Assembly (NCBI GenBank): GCA_946965045.2
Contig: OX337242.1
Location: 2,294,001 to 2,358,000, forward strand
Direction of reading: 5' to 3'
Length of the DNA: 64,000 nucleotides
From: Epithemia pelagica
Lineage: Eukaryota; Bacillariophyta; Bacillariophyceae; Surirellales; Surirellaceae
Positions 19,533-31,000 of this stretch are shown in pieces (within the stretch, counting starts at the first letter, position 1; every line of letters begins with the position of its first letter). The position numbers and the translations under genes are program-made. The notes beneath the pieces are model-generated. The model worked only from the letters and a program-made list of their open reading frames with translations, had not been told where the DNA came from and ran no database searches.

Positions 19533-22500
19533 ATGAGTGAGGAGAGCTACTGTGAAAAAGATTGGGGCTTGGACTACAAATGCGATTATCCATTGCCCCG
19601 AAGTGCTTACAACCGGAGTGGTCCTGTATGCAATTCTCTTGCTCAGTATCTTTATGATCCAGCGAATTGTGACCCCGGATGGTGGTGTGGATGCTCCAGC
19701 ACTATCGCTTCAGAGTGTGTGCCCTCCAACGACCGAAGCTTCACCAAGTGGGGAGGACACTTCACGACAACGGACAGTGGAGGAAACGAGATCGTTTTGT
19801 ATGGTCAGTTTAACGAGGGAGAAGGTGAATGTCCCTTGTCGTACTACTGCCCAGGAAAAAGCAAGATTGATACCTGTGTGGATCTTTGTCCCCCCAAGTT
19901 TTACTGCCCGGATCCCGGCCAGGCCTTGGATTGCAGGGAAGACTATTACTGCCCGATTGGAAGTTTTGAAGGAAAGAAATGCATCAATATGGAAACATGT
20001 GGTTCCACTGGACTTCGCCGCTTTGAAGTTGGTCCTGCCGTGTCTGTTATGATTTTCATTCTCATCGTGTCAGTTGCCTATCTCTTTCTCGGGCGATTTC
20101 TGGTCGTACGCAATGCGCGCCGTCGTAAGGAAGCCATGATGATTAAGCGCCAAATGACTGAAAGCGGAAAGCAGGTTGGTGGTGATGATGATGATGACGA
20201 TGTCCAAGAGGGCGAAGAACAGGCCAAAGAAGTTGAAGAGGGCGAAGAGATCGAAAGCCCTGCTCCGAAAAAGGAGAGGCGCCGCTCCACGTTATCGTCT
20301 CCCGATATGACGATTGACATCGAGTGTGAACGTCTCCGTTTGACCATCCCCAAAGTGGGTACCATCATGCGTGGAGTCTCAGGGAAATTGGAACACGGGA
20401 AGTTGACTGCTATTATGGGACCCTCTGGTGCTGGTGAGTCCGCTTTGCATATTTCATCATGCAAATTGTTTTGTTGAAGCCCTAACTTTATCGTTCTTGC
20501 GTCAAGGTAAAACAACGTTCCTGTCTCTCATGTCGGGAAAAGTAGATCGCACGGGAGGAAAACTTCGTATTAACGGAGAGGAAGACGACCTCAGTGGTTT
20601 TAGGCGACTGATTGGCTTCGTTCCTCAAGAAGATATTGTAAGTCTCTTTTTTCGATAGAGTGGCTTCTTTTCATCGTTCCTCTGACAAAAGTGTTGTTTA
20701 CGCTTCTCAATAGATGCTTCGTGAACTTACTGTTGAAGAGAACATTTACCACAGTGCCATGATGCGTCTTCCTGTTGAATGGAGCCATGAGAAGAAGAAG
20801 GAGCGTGTCGAAGAAATTCTTGAATCCCTGGAAATCGACCATGTGCGAGATACTGTAGTGGGTGATGAAAAGAAACGAGGAATCAGTGGAGGACAGCGAA
20901 AGCGTGTAAATATTGGCATGGAGTAAGTTTGTGAGAGTTTTGTTGGTAGGTCAGCCGTATACACCTTTTCCTTATTGCTCCCTGTTGTTGGTGATAAAAG
21001 AATGGTGGTGCAGCCCAGTTTGCTTTGTTTGGACGAGTAAGTACATATCAGGCCTGATTCAACTTTTCTGGCTCTTTTTGTAAGATCAACCTTACCTCCT
21101 CATTCTTGCAGACCGACGAGTGGTCTTGACTCCACAACATCCTTCACGGTAGTGAACTCTTTGAAAGATATGGCAAGATCTGGTGCCAATGTTATCACAG
21201 TTCTCCATCAGCCCAAGTATGAGGTATGTTGCCACTGGGACAACATTTTGCAACAGACCATTATGCTCTTACCATTCACAATGCATTCAGGTGTTTCAAC
21301 TGTTCGACAATGTTCTGCTTTTGGGGCAGGGTGGTATGACCGTCTACTATGGGCCAACTTCTGGCATGGAGGATTACTTTGCGAAGCGTGGTTTCCTTTG
21401 TCCATCATTTTCGAATCCTGCTGATTTCTACATGGATGTCCTCTCCGGCATTATCCCGCATCCTGACAATGCGGACTGGCACAAAGAAGACCTTTTTGAA
21501 GAGTGGATGTGCGCCGACGAAAACCCAAACAAGGTGTCTCGTGAAGAGGCGAAGTCGACTATTGACGAGATTCGTAACGAAGACGCGGAAATAAACCTAA
21601 AGAACGAGGAAACTGACCGTCAAGAAGGCCGCTTTTTCATTGGACGATTTTGTGCATTCTTGTGCAATGAGTTCAGTATGGTTTTTAAGCACATTTGGAG
21701 CAACGTCCGTCCTGACAAAACTGGTCGCAAGACTCCTGGAGCTTTATCACAAACCTATCTTTTGTTCATCCGTGCGAGTAGACAACGTCTTCGTTCTCCA
21801 TTCGCCACGATTTTGAACATTTTTCTCATGTTGATAGCCGGTTCGGTTGTTACACTTTCGGCTGGTGAGGACATCAATTTCTACGCTGGTATTCCTAAGA
21901 ACGTTCAGGAGGGCAACACCGGCCAAGAAGCTTACTTGCAGCAGAATGTTCAGCCAGTTGATATTGTTCCTGTTACCATGCTCACCGTTTATTTCTTTCT
22001 GCTGATGATTTCATGTCTTTCCGTGAATGTCTACGGCCCGGAACGTACGGTATTCTTCCGAGATACGGCTGTGGGTCAGAGCGTGTTTTCGTACTGGGTT
22101 GCGAAAACCACTGATACCTTGATTTGGCTACCTATTTATACCTGCGCGTTTGTACTTTTGGGATATCATGGAGAGGCATGGTTGATTCAACCTTTGCGGA
22201 GCTACTGGGTTTTCCTCTTTCTCGATATTGTGGGATTCTACGGTTTTGGTATGCTTGCAAGTCTCTTGGTTGGACCCTCCAGTGCTGCTTTGCTTGCTCT
22301 CGTCTTTGGTGTTGTTGTTGTGCTCCAATTCTCATGTACTGTCTCTGCGTACGGAGACGCAGACTCAGGCCGTCAAACCTTTACGAATTTTTGGTTTGTT
22401 TTCTGGAGCACTCAAGGTCTGGCTTCGAAAGAATACGATCAGTACACCTATGCCTTCAACGTGACTCGTTTGAATGACGAGACACCTGATAGGTACAACA

Positions 22501-22757
22501 ATGAATTAGGTATCGGTATACAGACAGTTGGTGGTACGTTTGAAAATCAATTCGAGAACTCGTAAGGGATTCTTCTATGCATATGTGGATTCTAACGACA
22601 CTATTTGCTGTTAATTTTTTCAGCCGGAGTTGGCAAGGGTTTTGACCTAGATTCAAGCTACCCGAGAAATGCTGCCTTATGTGCCTTGACCGCATTTGCC
22701 TGGTATATCATTGTTCTTTGGACACTGAAGACAAAGGATCACAGGAAGCATCGTTAG
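19533..22757 (+). CDS. ABCG-family half transporter, copy B, 921 aa
   Basis: Exons at offset +5643 from copy A: 19533-20433, 20507-20637, 20714-20922, 21001-21036, 21112-21223, 21291-22533, 22624-22757. All catalytic motifs and frames are preserved. Relative to copy A it has Phe at 189, VQ in place of DQ after the Asp run, and Gly in FYGFG, like C and D. The acceptor before the 36-nt exon 4 reads ataaaag instead of ataacag, and the one before exon 7 has an extra T in its pyrimidine tract; both keep the AG. The product is expected to be near-identical to copy A. Confidence 0.92.
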
Positions 22758-23303
22758 GAATGCGAATTCCAAGGAGATATTGAAAGTATTCAAGTAAATG
22801 TTGCATGTTGAGAGTTGCCATTGAATGATCGATTGATTGATCATTGAAAATCAAAAAAAGAAAGTTGTGTGTCAGGTTGAAAAAGTGAGAGAGCAGTAAA
22901 TATAACATGTTTTAGGAAATTGGCCTTCATGTCTACTCAGTTGTGAGTCAGTAGTAGGAAATTGGCCTTAAACTTGGTTCGTTTCCCGCTCTCTCCTAGC
23001 AGGAAGATCTCCTTAAAAAAGGAATAGCACGAAAGTATGCGGACAACTTTTCAAGTCTTCATTGGTTCCATGATGTCTTGTTCCGTCGTGGCATCGCAAG
23101 AAGTTTTCTGTTTGTCGAACGATCAGTGAAAATTTCCATTTAGTTCGGCACAATTCACAACAAGAAAGCAACACTACGTTGTCCACTACTGGTCCATCAC
23201 CACCACAAACTCCAGCAGTACTAGAAGGTCACGACGACCAACCACCACAAGTGCTCCCTCGTATTCTTGGAGAAGAAATTCTCCACAATCATTGGAGAAA
23301 ATT

Positions 23304-23335
23304 GAAATTGCCTTAAAAGCTGGTTCCGTCTCGGA
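23304..23335 (+). repeat. Harbinger left terminal inverted repeat
   Basis: It matches the reverse complement of 26672-26703 at 31 of 32 positions and is flanked on the left by the ATT duplication. Confidence 0.95.
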
Positions 23336-23534
23336 CGAGAGGCTGCCAAGAGATCGGCCAATAACCTGTCGAGTCCGAACGAGAAGTCTGGCTAGTAGTC
23401 ATAACACAACCTATCCTAGTTAATCATTGCCTTGAAGCAGATAGTGTTGACAGTCCATAGCTAAAACCCGAATTTCGACAATGGCTAATTTCACTAGTAT
23501 CTGTTACGACTATGGACTATGGATCTGTGGACGA

Positions 23535-24533
23535 CTAGGATGGATCTGTGTAGTCAACGGAGAAGAGTTTCTCTCCATTGTTGATTGCAAGTTGTGAGAC
23601 GATGAGGATGACACGGAAAGCACGGCCATGGGACGCAATGTCATGCCGCCATGTTTGACGCAGACAACCCCAGTCCTTGAAGCGCTTGTTGATGGTTTCT
23701 TGGCGGCTTCGGACTCGTTGTTGCATTTTTAGATTGTCTGCTGGATTGCTGAATCCAGCTGGGCACTTGACAAACTCAGGATGTTCGCCACGGTAGCCAT
23801 CATCAGCCTCGACCCTCTCATTGGGGTCGAGGTGTGACAGAAGACAGTCACGGAAAATTGTGATGTCGTTGTGGCTGCCAGCAACGTAGGGCCCATTCAA
23901 CCACACGACATCCCCTGTCAAAATACACAGCCCAATTTCATATCTGAGGGCACTTTTCTTGAATTTGTGGCTGTAGAACTTGCGTCCGTTCTCAGCCACC
24001 CGAAAGTCTGTCCCATCAACACTAATGAGGCAGTCATTCCCTTTGTCTAGCTTATAGCGGTTTTCCCACACTATCTGTAAAGCATTCTTGGAATGTTAGA
24101 CAATGAAACAAAAACAAACAAAAACGACTGTAGGGAGACTTACCACTTGACTTTCAAGGCGGACAATGGCATCAATGAAGAGCCATGTCCATTTCGAGAA
24201 CGTGTTCCTGTTGACACCACCAGCCAGAGTGCACAATACTCGTTCCTTTGCATACACCCGAAGGAACATGAGTGTCCAAAGAAGATGGGACATTGTTCCT
24301 GACACAGGCACCAAGTCGGACTCCACAAGAGCGCACCACAAATTCAAGCAAACAAGAATGCCACACCCAAAATACTGCCGAAACATCCGCTCCTCACTTT
24401 GGACGGTCCCCTTTTTACGGTGGAACAAAAGGGAATCGTTGCTCCAGATCAACCGGGCATGGTACAAAAAGTCTTCAGGGTTTGGGGCAGACCAGCGTTG
24501 CCGCTTGTTCCCCTCGGCATTCGAAGGAGCCAT
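23535..24533 (-). CDS. Harbinger DDE transposase, two exons, 309 aa
   Basis: Exon 1 is 24144-24533 and exon 2 23535-24074, joined across a 69-nt intron (gtaagt...ttacag) that keeps the frame. Exon 1 starts at the ATG for MAPSNAEGNKRQRW and carries the helical N-terminal region. Exon 2 carries the DDE_4 nuclease core: SVDGTDF (first Asp), GPYVAGSHNDITIF (second Asp), ADDGYRG, and RQETINKRFKDW (probable catalytic Glu). The enzyme would cut and paste the element in the nucleus, with the Myb-like partner made from the opposite strand. Length and motif order fit HARBI1-type transposases; no disabling change is seen. Confidence 0.88.
24075..24143 (-). other. Intron of Harbinger transposase
   Basis: A 69-nt intron with GTAAGT donor and TTACAG acceptor on the minus strand. 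Removing it joins VRLESQV to IVWENR in frame. Confidence 0.85.
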
Positions 24534-24892
24534 GATGGACAGTTTTTGTGAGAAATCTTGAGGACGAGACACGACTTTTAGGTAGAAATCGTACGATTCA
24601 CGCGAGCATCGATTTCTCCTTTCTACTTCTACTAGGGACTACAACTGTGGATTAGGGACCGTTCCCCACCGAAAAATTTGAACGGATCCATGTTGATTTC
24701 GTTGATAGTGTTACATAGGCAGATGACTATTCATTCGTGACCAATATAAGACCACTCTCTAGACCTGTCATATTGACTTAGCACGTACATGTCCATTACA
24801 GATTAGACAAACAACCGATTAAGCGTAAGAAAGCGGGCCGGTCAGTTGGATGGCACGTGTCCATAATTAATTTTGGTCCTGATGTCAGAAAT

Positions 24893-25107
24893 CTGGTCCC
24901 GATCTCGGAATTCGGGTCGATCTCGGAATTCGGGCCAGATCTCGGAATTCGGGTCGATCTCGGAATTCGGGCCAGATCTCGGAATTCGGGTTTTTACTCT
25001 GAAATAAAGTATACTTTGGTCGGAAATCGGGTCGATCTCGGAATTCGGGCCAGATCTCGGAATTCGGGTCGATCTCGGAATTCGGGCCAGATCTCGGAAT
25101 TTGGGCT
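24893..25107. repeat. Minisatellite between the divergent Harbinger genes
   Basis: Two blocks (about 24898-24989 and 25022-25107) repeat an alternating pair of 18- and 19-base units built on gatctcggaattcggg, with tc or cca spacers. A 30-odd-base AT-rich interruption separates the blocks. It sits between the transposase start (24533) and the Myb-like gene start (25301), where a shared promoter or protein-binding array would be expected. The function is inferred. Confidence 0.85.
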
Positions 25108-25300
25108 TTCCGTTGAACGGACCAATTATGTTTTTTCAGTTACCGCGCCTGCTTGCAATGCCGTGTGACTGCGAGAGGGAAAGTCAACTCGTTTCTGATT
25201 GCAAGCATGCCAGTCACACAAACACAACGGAGTGCTCAGAAGAAGAACTTCACGTCGAAGTCTCGCAATCTCTTGCCATCATAAATTTTGTCTCAATGAA

Positions 25301-26534
25301 ATGAAAGTGGTGCTACCGACCGACAGAGTACCTGCTTGGAGTAAGAAAGACGACGCCAAGCTCGCTGAACTCTTTCGCAAGGGTCCAAGCCACGGTGGAA
25401 TTTCAAGCAACGACACGTCCGTTAACACTGCGAAGAAAGTCCTTCTCACTCACTTTCCCGAGCGCTGCAAGCCCGACGTCCACAAGGCATACAAGAATTT
25501 TGGCCCTCTCTTTCGCGAAAAAGCCAGAGCCTGGAATATTAACCAGACTTTGACAGGGGCACGGAAAGCCCGAGCTGGTAAACGACGTAAGTGCAAGTGT
25601 CCATTGTTGAAAGTTGCTTCATGATTCTAACTACTTTCTTTCTTTTGTTATAGAATCAGCTGTTGCTGCTGAAGAGCAAAATCGCCTAGAGGTTAACAAC
25701 CTTGTCGAGGACGAAGCCGAGGAAGTTGAAGACGGAGACTACAGTGGGGCTGAGGAGGAGGAGGACATCTCCATTGATCTTGAAGAGGCGTCAGTTGAAT
25801 CTGGTGCAGCAGAAGAAGAGGTAGAAGACAACAACAGCGAAATCAACAGCTTCAGCATGGAGGAGGCGGTTCAAGCGTTCAAAAAGATGGGCCTCACCCC
25901 GGCCAAGACACCTAAGAAGGGTGGTGGTGGTGCTGCTTTCAAGGAACTGGTAGTAGCGGCTTCATATCCCTACTGTGCATCTAAGTTTGAGAGTTCTAAT
26001 ACTCTGTTCTGTTCTGTGGACATGTGTGTCCCAGGAGGGTCCACGAAGACCTACACTCCGGGGCTGGTGGATGATGGCATGGCAGTCCAGGTCGATTCTG
26101 TTGTGCCAAGCTATTTCTTCCAGAAAGGTCGACTGTTGGCGGCGCATCCTGATCTTGGGCAAGAGGACCATAGGGTCACAGAGTTCAAGCAACTCTGTGA
26201 CCGGGCCAAACAGGAACATGCAACGTATGAGGGTGGCAAACCAAAGTTTGTAGCGAAGCAGAAAATCAAGTTACCTTTCAAGTGTGTGAAGGAAGATATG
26301 CAATACGAACTACAAGCCTTCACTTCGAAGGACAAAGACTTCACCAAGGAGCACAGGGGTGCTGCCAAGATGTTTGTTTTCTCGATACTCCTCAAGGCCG
26401 CCAAGCAACCGGAACGAAAGCGTGCAAACCAAGGCACTGCACGGACCATCGCCCCTTACAATGATTCTGATGACTCCAATGTCCAAGATGTGGATGAGGA
26501 TGAGATGAGTCATGATGGTGACTACCAGAACTGA
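25301..26534 (+). CDS. Harbinger Myb/SANT-like accessory protein, two exons, 388 aa
   Basis: Exon 1 is 25301-25586 and exon 2 25654-26534; the 67-nt intron has gtaagt and ttatag ends. The N-terminal 80 residues (VPAWSKKDDAKLAELFR, then helices with aromatic residues) look like a Myb/SANT/trihelix DNA-binding fold, followed by a basic patch KARAGKRR. A Glu/Asp-rich segment follows, and the C-terminal half has no domain I recognise. In Harbinger elements the second protein brings the transposase to the nucleus and to the element's ends; that role is assigned by position and family. It is divergent from the transposase across the minisatellite. Confidence 0.75.
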
Positions 26535-26671
26535 ATTTTGACCTACGAGAATGTCGCCTCCCCTAAATCTTGGTGGAATGATGTTTGGACTAACGACCTA
26601 GCCTTTTGGGACATTGACGAGACCTAGGACGAGAAAGGCTAGCTTACGTAGATAATCGATTAGTAGTGCAA

Positions 26672-26703
26672 TCCGAGACGGAACAAGCTTTTAAGGCAAT
26701 TTC
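26672..26703 (-). repeat. Harbinger right terminal inverted repeat
   Basis: Partner of 23304-23335 (31 of 32 positions), followed by the second ATT. Confidence 0.95.
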
Positions 26704-27283
26704 ATTGATCAATCGTCGCGTGCAACTTCCAACCACCACGCAACAGCAGATTGTTAATTTTGAACTCGTCTCGCAAGGAGATCACGGGGGGACTGTCTGC
26801 GATCAAGCCGTCCTGGTCTTTGTTTGGAATCAATCCACTCAAACGGCCGTCTTGATTCGAGAATACATGCCTTCGGTCCATGCCTTTCAATTGGGTTTGG
26901 TGGCCGGCATGGTGGAACAAAAGCATGGTGTAGCTCCTAGTACCAACGACCCGGAAGCCGCCGCCGCCGTGGCTGCCCGAGACGAATTGGAAGAAGAAGC
27001 TCGTTTGGTGGGTGTCACGTGGATTGGTTTGTGTGCACCGACTGTGGTGGACAAGTACATGACCACACGTGTTACAGCCTACCTTGTGTTGAATCCGGAA
27101 CCCGTGGCCAATCTAGACGAGGCCAAACCACGCGATGCGACCGAAGAGGGAGGCATGTTGCACGTGGTGCCCAATGTCACCGTGTCCCAATTGAAGCGGG
27201 GGTTGGTCCAAGGACACTTTACCAGTTTGGCCGGATGGGCCATTCAATTGGCCTTGTCCAAACTGCAGGAACTGGGACTCGTC

Positions 27284-28066
27284 TGTTACAATTCTTTCTG
27301 AATCGTAGGGACATTGATGCTCGGTAGAGCAGACAATCAGGTAGGTCACCAACCGATACAAGCTTCTCAGGGTCAGAGAAGCAAGCAAGTCGAAGTCTAT
27401 CAGAAGGATAGTCGGGACACAAAAGAGGATGTGATAAATGGTGATATTGTTAGATTGTGTGTTGATTACTACGATAGGTCTACGTGAAATGTTCGGTCCT
27501 GCCAAGGGTCATGTATCATAGGTTCTTGGCGGCAACAGGTTTGGAATAGTTGGAGTTGATTCATGTGATGTATATGACATGTATATGTGGGCGGATAACA
27601 TATACAGGGTCAACAGCTCTTGCTTTGGGTTGGCATAGTTGTTTTCATGGCGCGCAGCTTGTTGACAATTTGGAGATTGTGGGAATGGAAATATGGTCTC
27701 GCGTGATCGTGTGTCGTGCTTGGGATACTTAGACCGTTGGATCGGATAGATGCCGATAGCGCTCGGATGTCGCTTGGGCGCGCTCGATGATTTCGGGCGC
27801 GTACGCTTAGGGCGTTAGTACAGTGTCCGAGCAACGGCCAAATTTACGTCCGTTGTAATACCGCACGACCCAATTTAGTCTTGAGAGTGAGTTCGTCAAT
27901 CTATTCTCACTTTTCATGATTTGCGAAGAAATATAGGTCGATATAGCGCGAAGCTAGGAAACATAGCTCGAAGCTAGAGGGCATGATGCGATAGCACGAG
28001 GCTATGTGACATGGGGAATCGATGAGATGTAGAATCTAACCACCATAGACGGTGAGAATTCTAACA
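27284..28066 (-). repeat. 3' LTR of copia element (783 bp)
   Basis: It is identical to 34885-35667. Near its right end a short motif recurs three times (gcgaagctag, ctcgaagctag, gcacgaggctat). Its first bases on the element strand supply the Gag-Pol stop codon. Confidence 0.97.
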
Positions 28067-31000
28067 CTCCCCACAACTCGTCGTTTCAGCCTTGTCATCA
28101 TTGGATTTGTTGAGGTCTTGAACTTCTCCTTTCCAAAACAACAATGGCTTGAGCATGGGCCAGATAGATACGAAATCCCAATGTTTGCTAAGGATATCGG
28201 CGGGGTTGGTCTTTCCATCTTTCCAGTAGAATGCAACATACTTTGCTGCGATGGCTTCACGAACTCGGTGGTATGACAGAAGATGGTGTCTCTTGGATAG
28301 TATGGAATGAGGAACGGTTGCATTGAGCACAACAGATCTGTTATCTCCGTACATGTAACTTCGCTCTCGGATAGGTACTCCAAGGTAGCGGAGAGAATGT
28401 CGTAATTCTGTAATCTGATCTATTGCTGTCCTTGCAGCCACGAACTCGGATCCATAGGTAGCAGTTTCCACTGTGCTCTGTCTCTTGCTGTACCAGTCAA
28501 TAGGTGTTCCGTTCAACAAATGTAGAACAGCAGTGACGGATTTACCAGTGACTATGTCATGCATGAGATTGGCATCAACATAATGAGTTGTAGTAACATA
28601 GCGGCCAAGAGGTGTTGGGCAGTCTTCAGGAATACGTTCACTTGCATTCGAATAGACAGTGCGAGTCCAATCAAATTCTTGGGTAGGAAGACTTGAATAA
28701 TCAGGCTCTCCAATCCTAAATCTGATTGCGCCTTCTGGGAGATGTGCAAGGTATCCATAGATACGCTTGGCTCTATCAAGATGTCCTTTCCTCGGAGCAG
28801 CACGAAAGCGTGATAGCGTCATTGTAGCGGTGAAGACGTCGAAACGACCAATAGTGATCACCCATTGAAGTTGTCCAATCAGAGTTTGGAAATGGTTAGT
28901 ACCTTCTTCATCAAGGAGCTCAGAATCGTCCAATTCAGGATGGTCTCCACCAATAAGAGGTGTTTTGGCTTTCTTGGGTTTCTCCTTGAAGATTCGTTCG
29001 AAAGTGTCCATCATCTTACCAATGTAGCGTCTTGGATCTGCTACTAATGTTCCATCAGAATCCTTGGTGTAACAACATCCCAAGTGGAAATCAATAGGTC
29101 CATCTCCTTTGAGTTTGAAGTTGTATTTCTCCTTCAGGATCTTGCAGATATTCCCAGGATCAGTAGAAATAATGGCTAAGTCATCAACGTATACGGCAAT
29201 GTATTCGTAACAGTCTTCTCCAGGTGCCTTCCTCATCCAGATATCCGGATCTGCTTTGCTTGGTGAAAATCCCATGTCTGTCAAAACATCGAATAAGACA
29301 TCATGCCAGCGTGCGCCTGATGACTTCAATCCATAAAGTGCCTTGTATATAATCAGGATATGACCTTCTAATTCCTTGAATTCAGGTCCTGCGACAATGA
29401 AAAGTTTCTCCCCTGTCAAGGCTTCCAGATATGCGTTTCCAATATCTGCTCCCCATATTTCCAAGTCATTCAAAGTACCCAGGAATAAGGCAATGCGGAG
29501 GTTGCGAATGGAAACAACACCTGAATAGATTGTCTCAACAGGTTCTTTTGTTAGATGTCCATCTGCGACAAGTCTTGCTTTATGTCGTCCATCATGTTTT
29601 ACGTCAAAGACAAGATGTACACGTATCTTATGATATCCTTCAGGTGCATTGGATACTTTCCCTTTAATGAAGATGGCTTTCCCAAAATCCTTGAATGTCT
29701 TGTAGGACTGGATCTGTGACAATTCTAATTCTGTTGCATCTTGCCACTTTGTGTTGCCATGTTGTTTATCAAGAGTGACAGCTTCCTCATAATTACGTGG
29801 TACTTGGAATCCAAACTTATACTTGACGGAATGGTGAACTTGTTTAATCCTTGACTGTTTGGCTGCTCGAATGAGACGTTTGCTTGTTTTGACATAACGT
29901 TTCAAATGCTTCCATCCAGGTTCGTTGAGTAAATCATGTTTCTTTCCATAAATTGCTACAGTGATCGGATCATCATTGGCGATGAGTGATAAAGGTTCAT
30001 AGGTAGTCTCCCCAGTTTCCCAATCAACAAGCAAATTATATTTGCTCCCCTTGTAATCTGGATCAGTTGTGTTCAGTGGGCCTTGATGGGCAATGACGTC
30101 CCTGAACCTGAAAAGATTATCTCCAGAGGTTTGAGCTTGGTTATCTCGTTCGATATACTCCATGAGTTGATTATAGGATATCATCTCATCAACATCAGAA
30201 TTTGTCTTTCGGTAGATATACTTGACACGTTCTTCCTGTTTCGTTGCTTCTTCATTAAGATCAATGACTCGTTTGATGACACGTGCACGGTGTCGCTCCC
30301 CATTTTCTTCTGTGTCGCATAGGAATGTGCGTCCTATCATGTCGTCAAAATCGATCGTGGGCATTGGTTTGGATGGATCTTCACTATCGCTGCGAATGAA
30401 GACAGTGTCAGCTTGCTTATCATTGTCATCCTTGTCAGACGAATCCTCCCCTGAAGGTCGATCCACACGTAGGTTAGGTGTAGTGGATTCAACACGGCGA
30501 ACGGCAGAACGGTAGATGATCTGGTGATCCTGGGTGAGAATCTTCCAAGTAAAAGAATCACCAACGTTGTGAGCAAAACCAACCCAGTGGCCAAGTTTCT
30601 CATCAGAAGAAGATGGATATGAACCGGAATTGGGTTCAGCGGGGTCGACACGATAGTAAACCTCATCCCAGAAAGGAAAGAACAAGAGATGAGTAATGTC
30701 GGGTGGGCGTCCGGAGAGAGCCTCAAGAGGAGTGCGACCGGAGTGGGTGGGTGATGACGTATGGTTCAATAAGTCACAGACATACTCAAGGCAAAGAAGC
30801 CAGGTGTTGGCAGGGCAACCAGTGGCATTCATGAGAGCGTTGGTCATACGTTTAACGGTCTGGTAACGGTTTTCAGCCTTATTCTGGTGTTGATGATAAG
30901 GTTCGGATCGATACTCCCCAATAAGCAAAGTGCGAAGAATGTCTTTAACCTTTTGAGAGATGAGAGATGAACCACCATCACTGATAAGAGTCTCCATGGC

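Larger units (their letters stand above)
17514..23156 (+). repeat. Tandem unit copy B (5,643 bp)
   Basis: The full unit is collinear with copy A at a constant offset of 5,643. Differences from the other copies include a silent exon-2 change (gaagatatt) and two changes near splice acceptors (ataaaag before exon 4, aattttttcag before exon 7). Confidence 0.95.
23304..26703. mobile_element. PIF/Harbinger-type DNA transposon, 3,400 bp
   Basis: The ends are 32-bp inverted repeats with one mismatch (23304-23335 and 26672-26703), starting gaaattgccttaaaagct. A 3-bp ATT is duplicated at 23301-23303 and 26704-26706. Three-base target duplications, a spliced DDE_4-type transposase and a second divergent gene for a Myb/SANT-like protein are the hallmarks of the PIF/Harbinger superfamily; the usual target is TWA, so ATT is slightly unusual. 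Both genes look intact and the repeats nearly match, so the element may be young and autonomous. It interrupts the Nudix remnant of copy C. Confidence 0.92.

Noticed and set aside
24893-25107. Regular short repeats that might suggest a CRISPR array
   Set aside because: Units are adjacent with 2-3 base spacers, not unique spacers of about 30 bases; the context is a eukaryotic DNA transposon.
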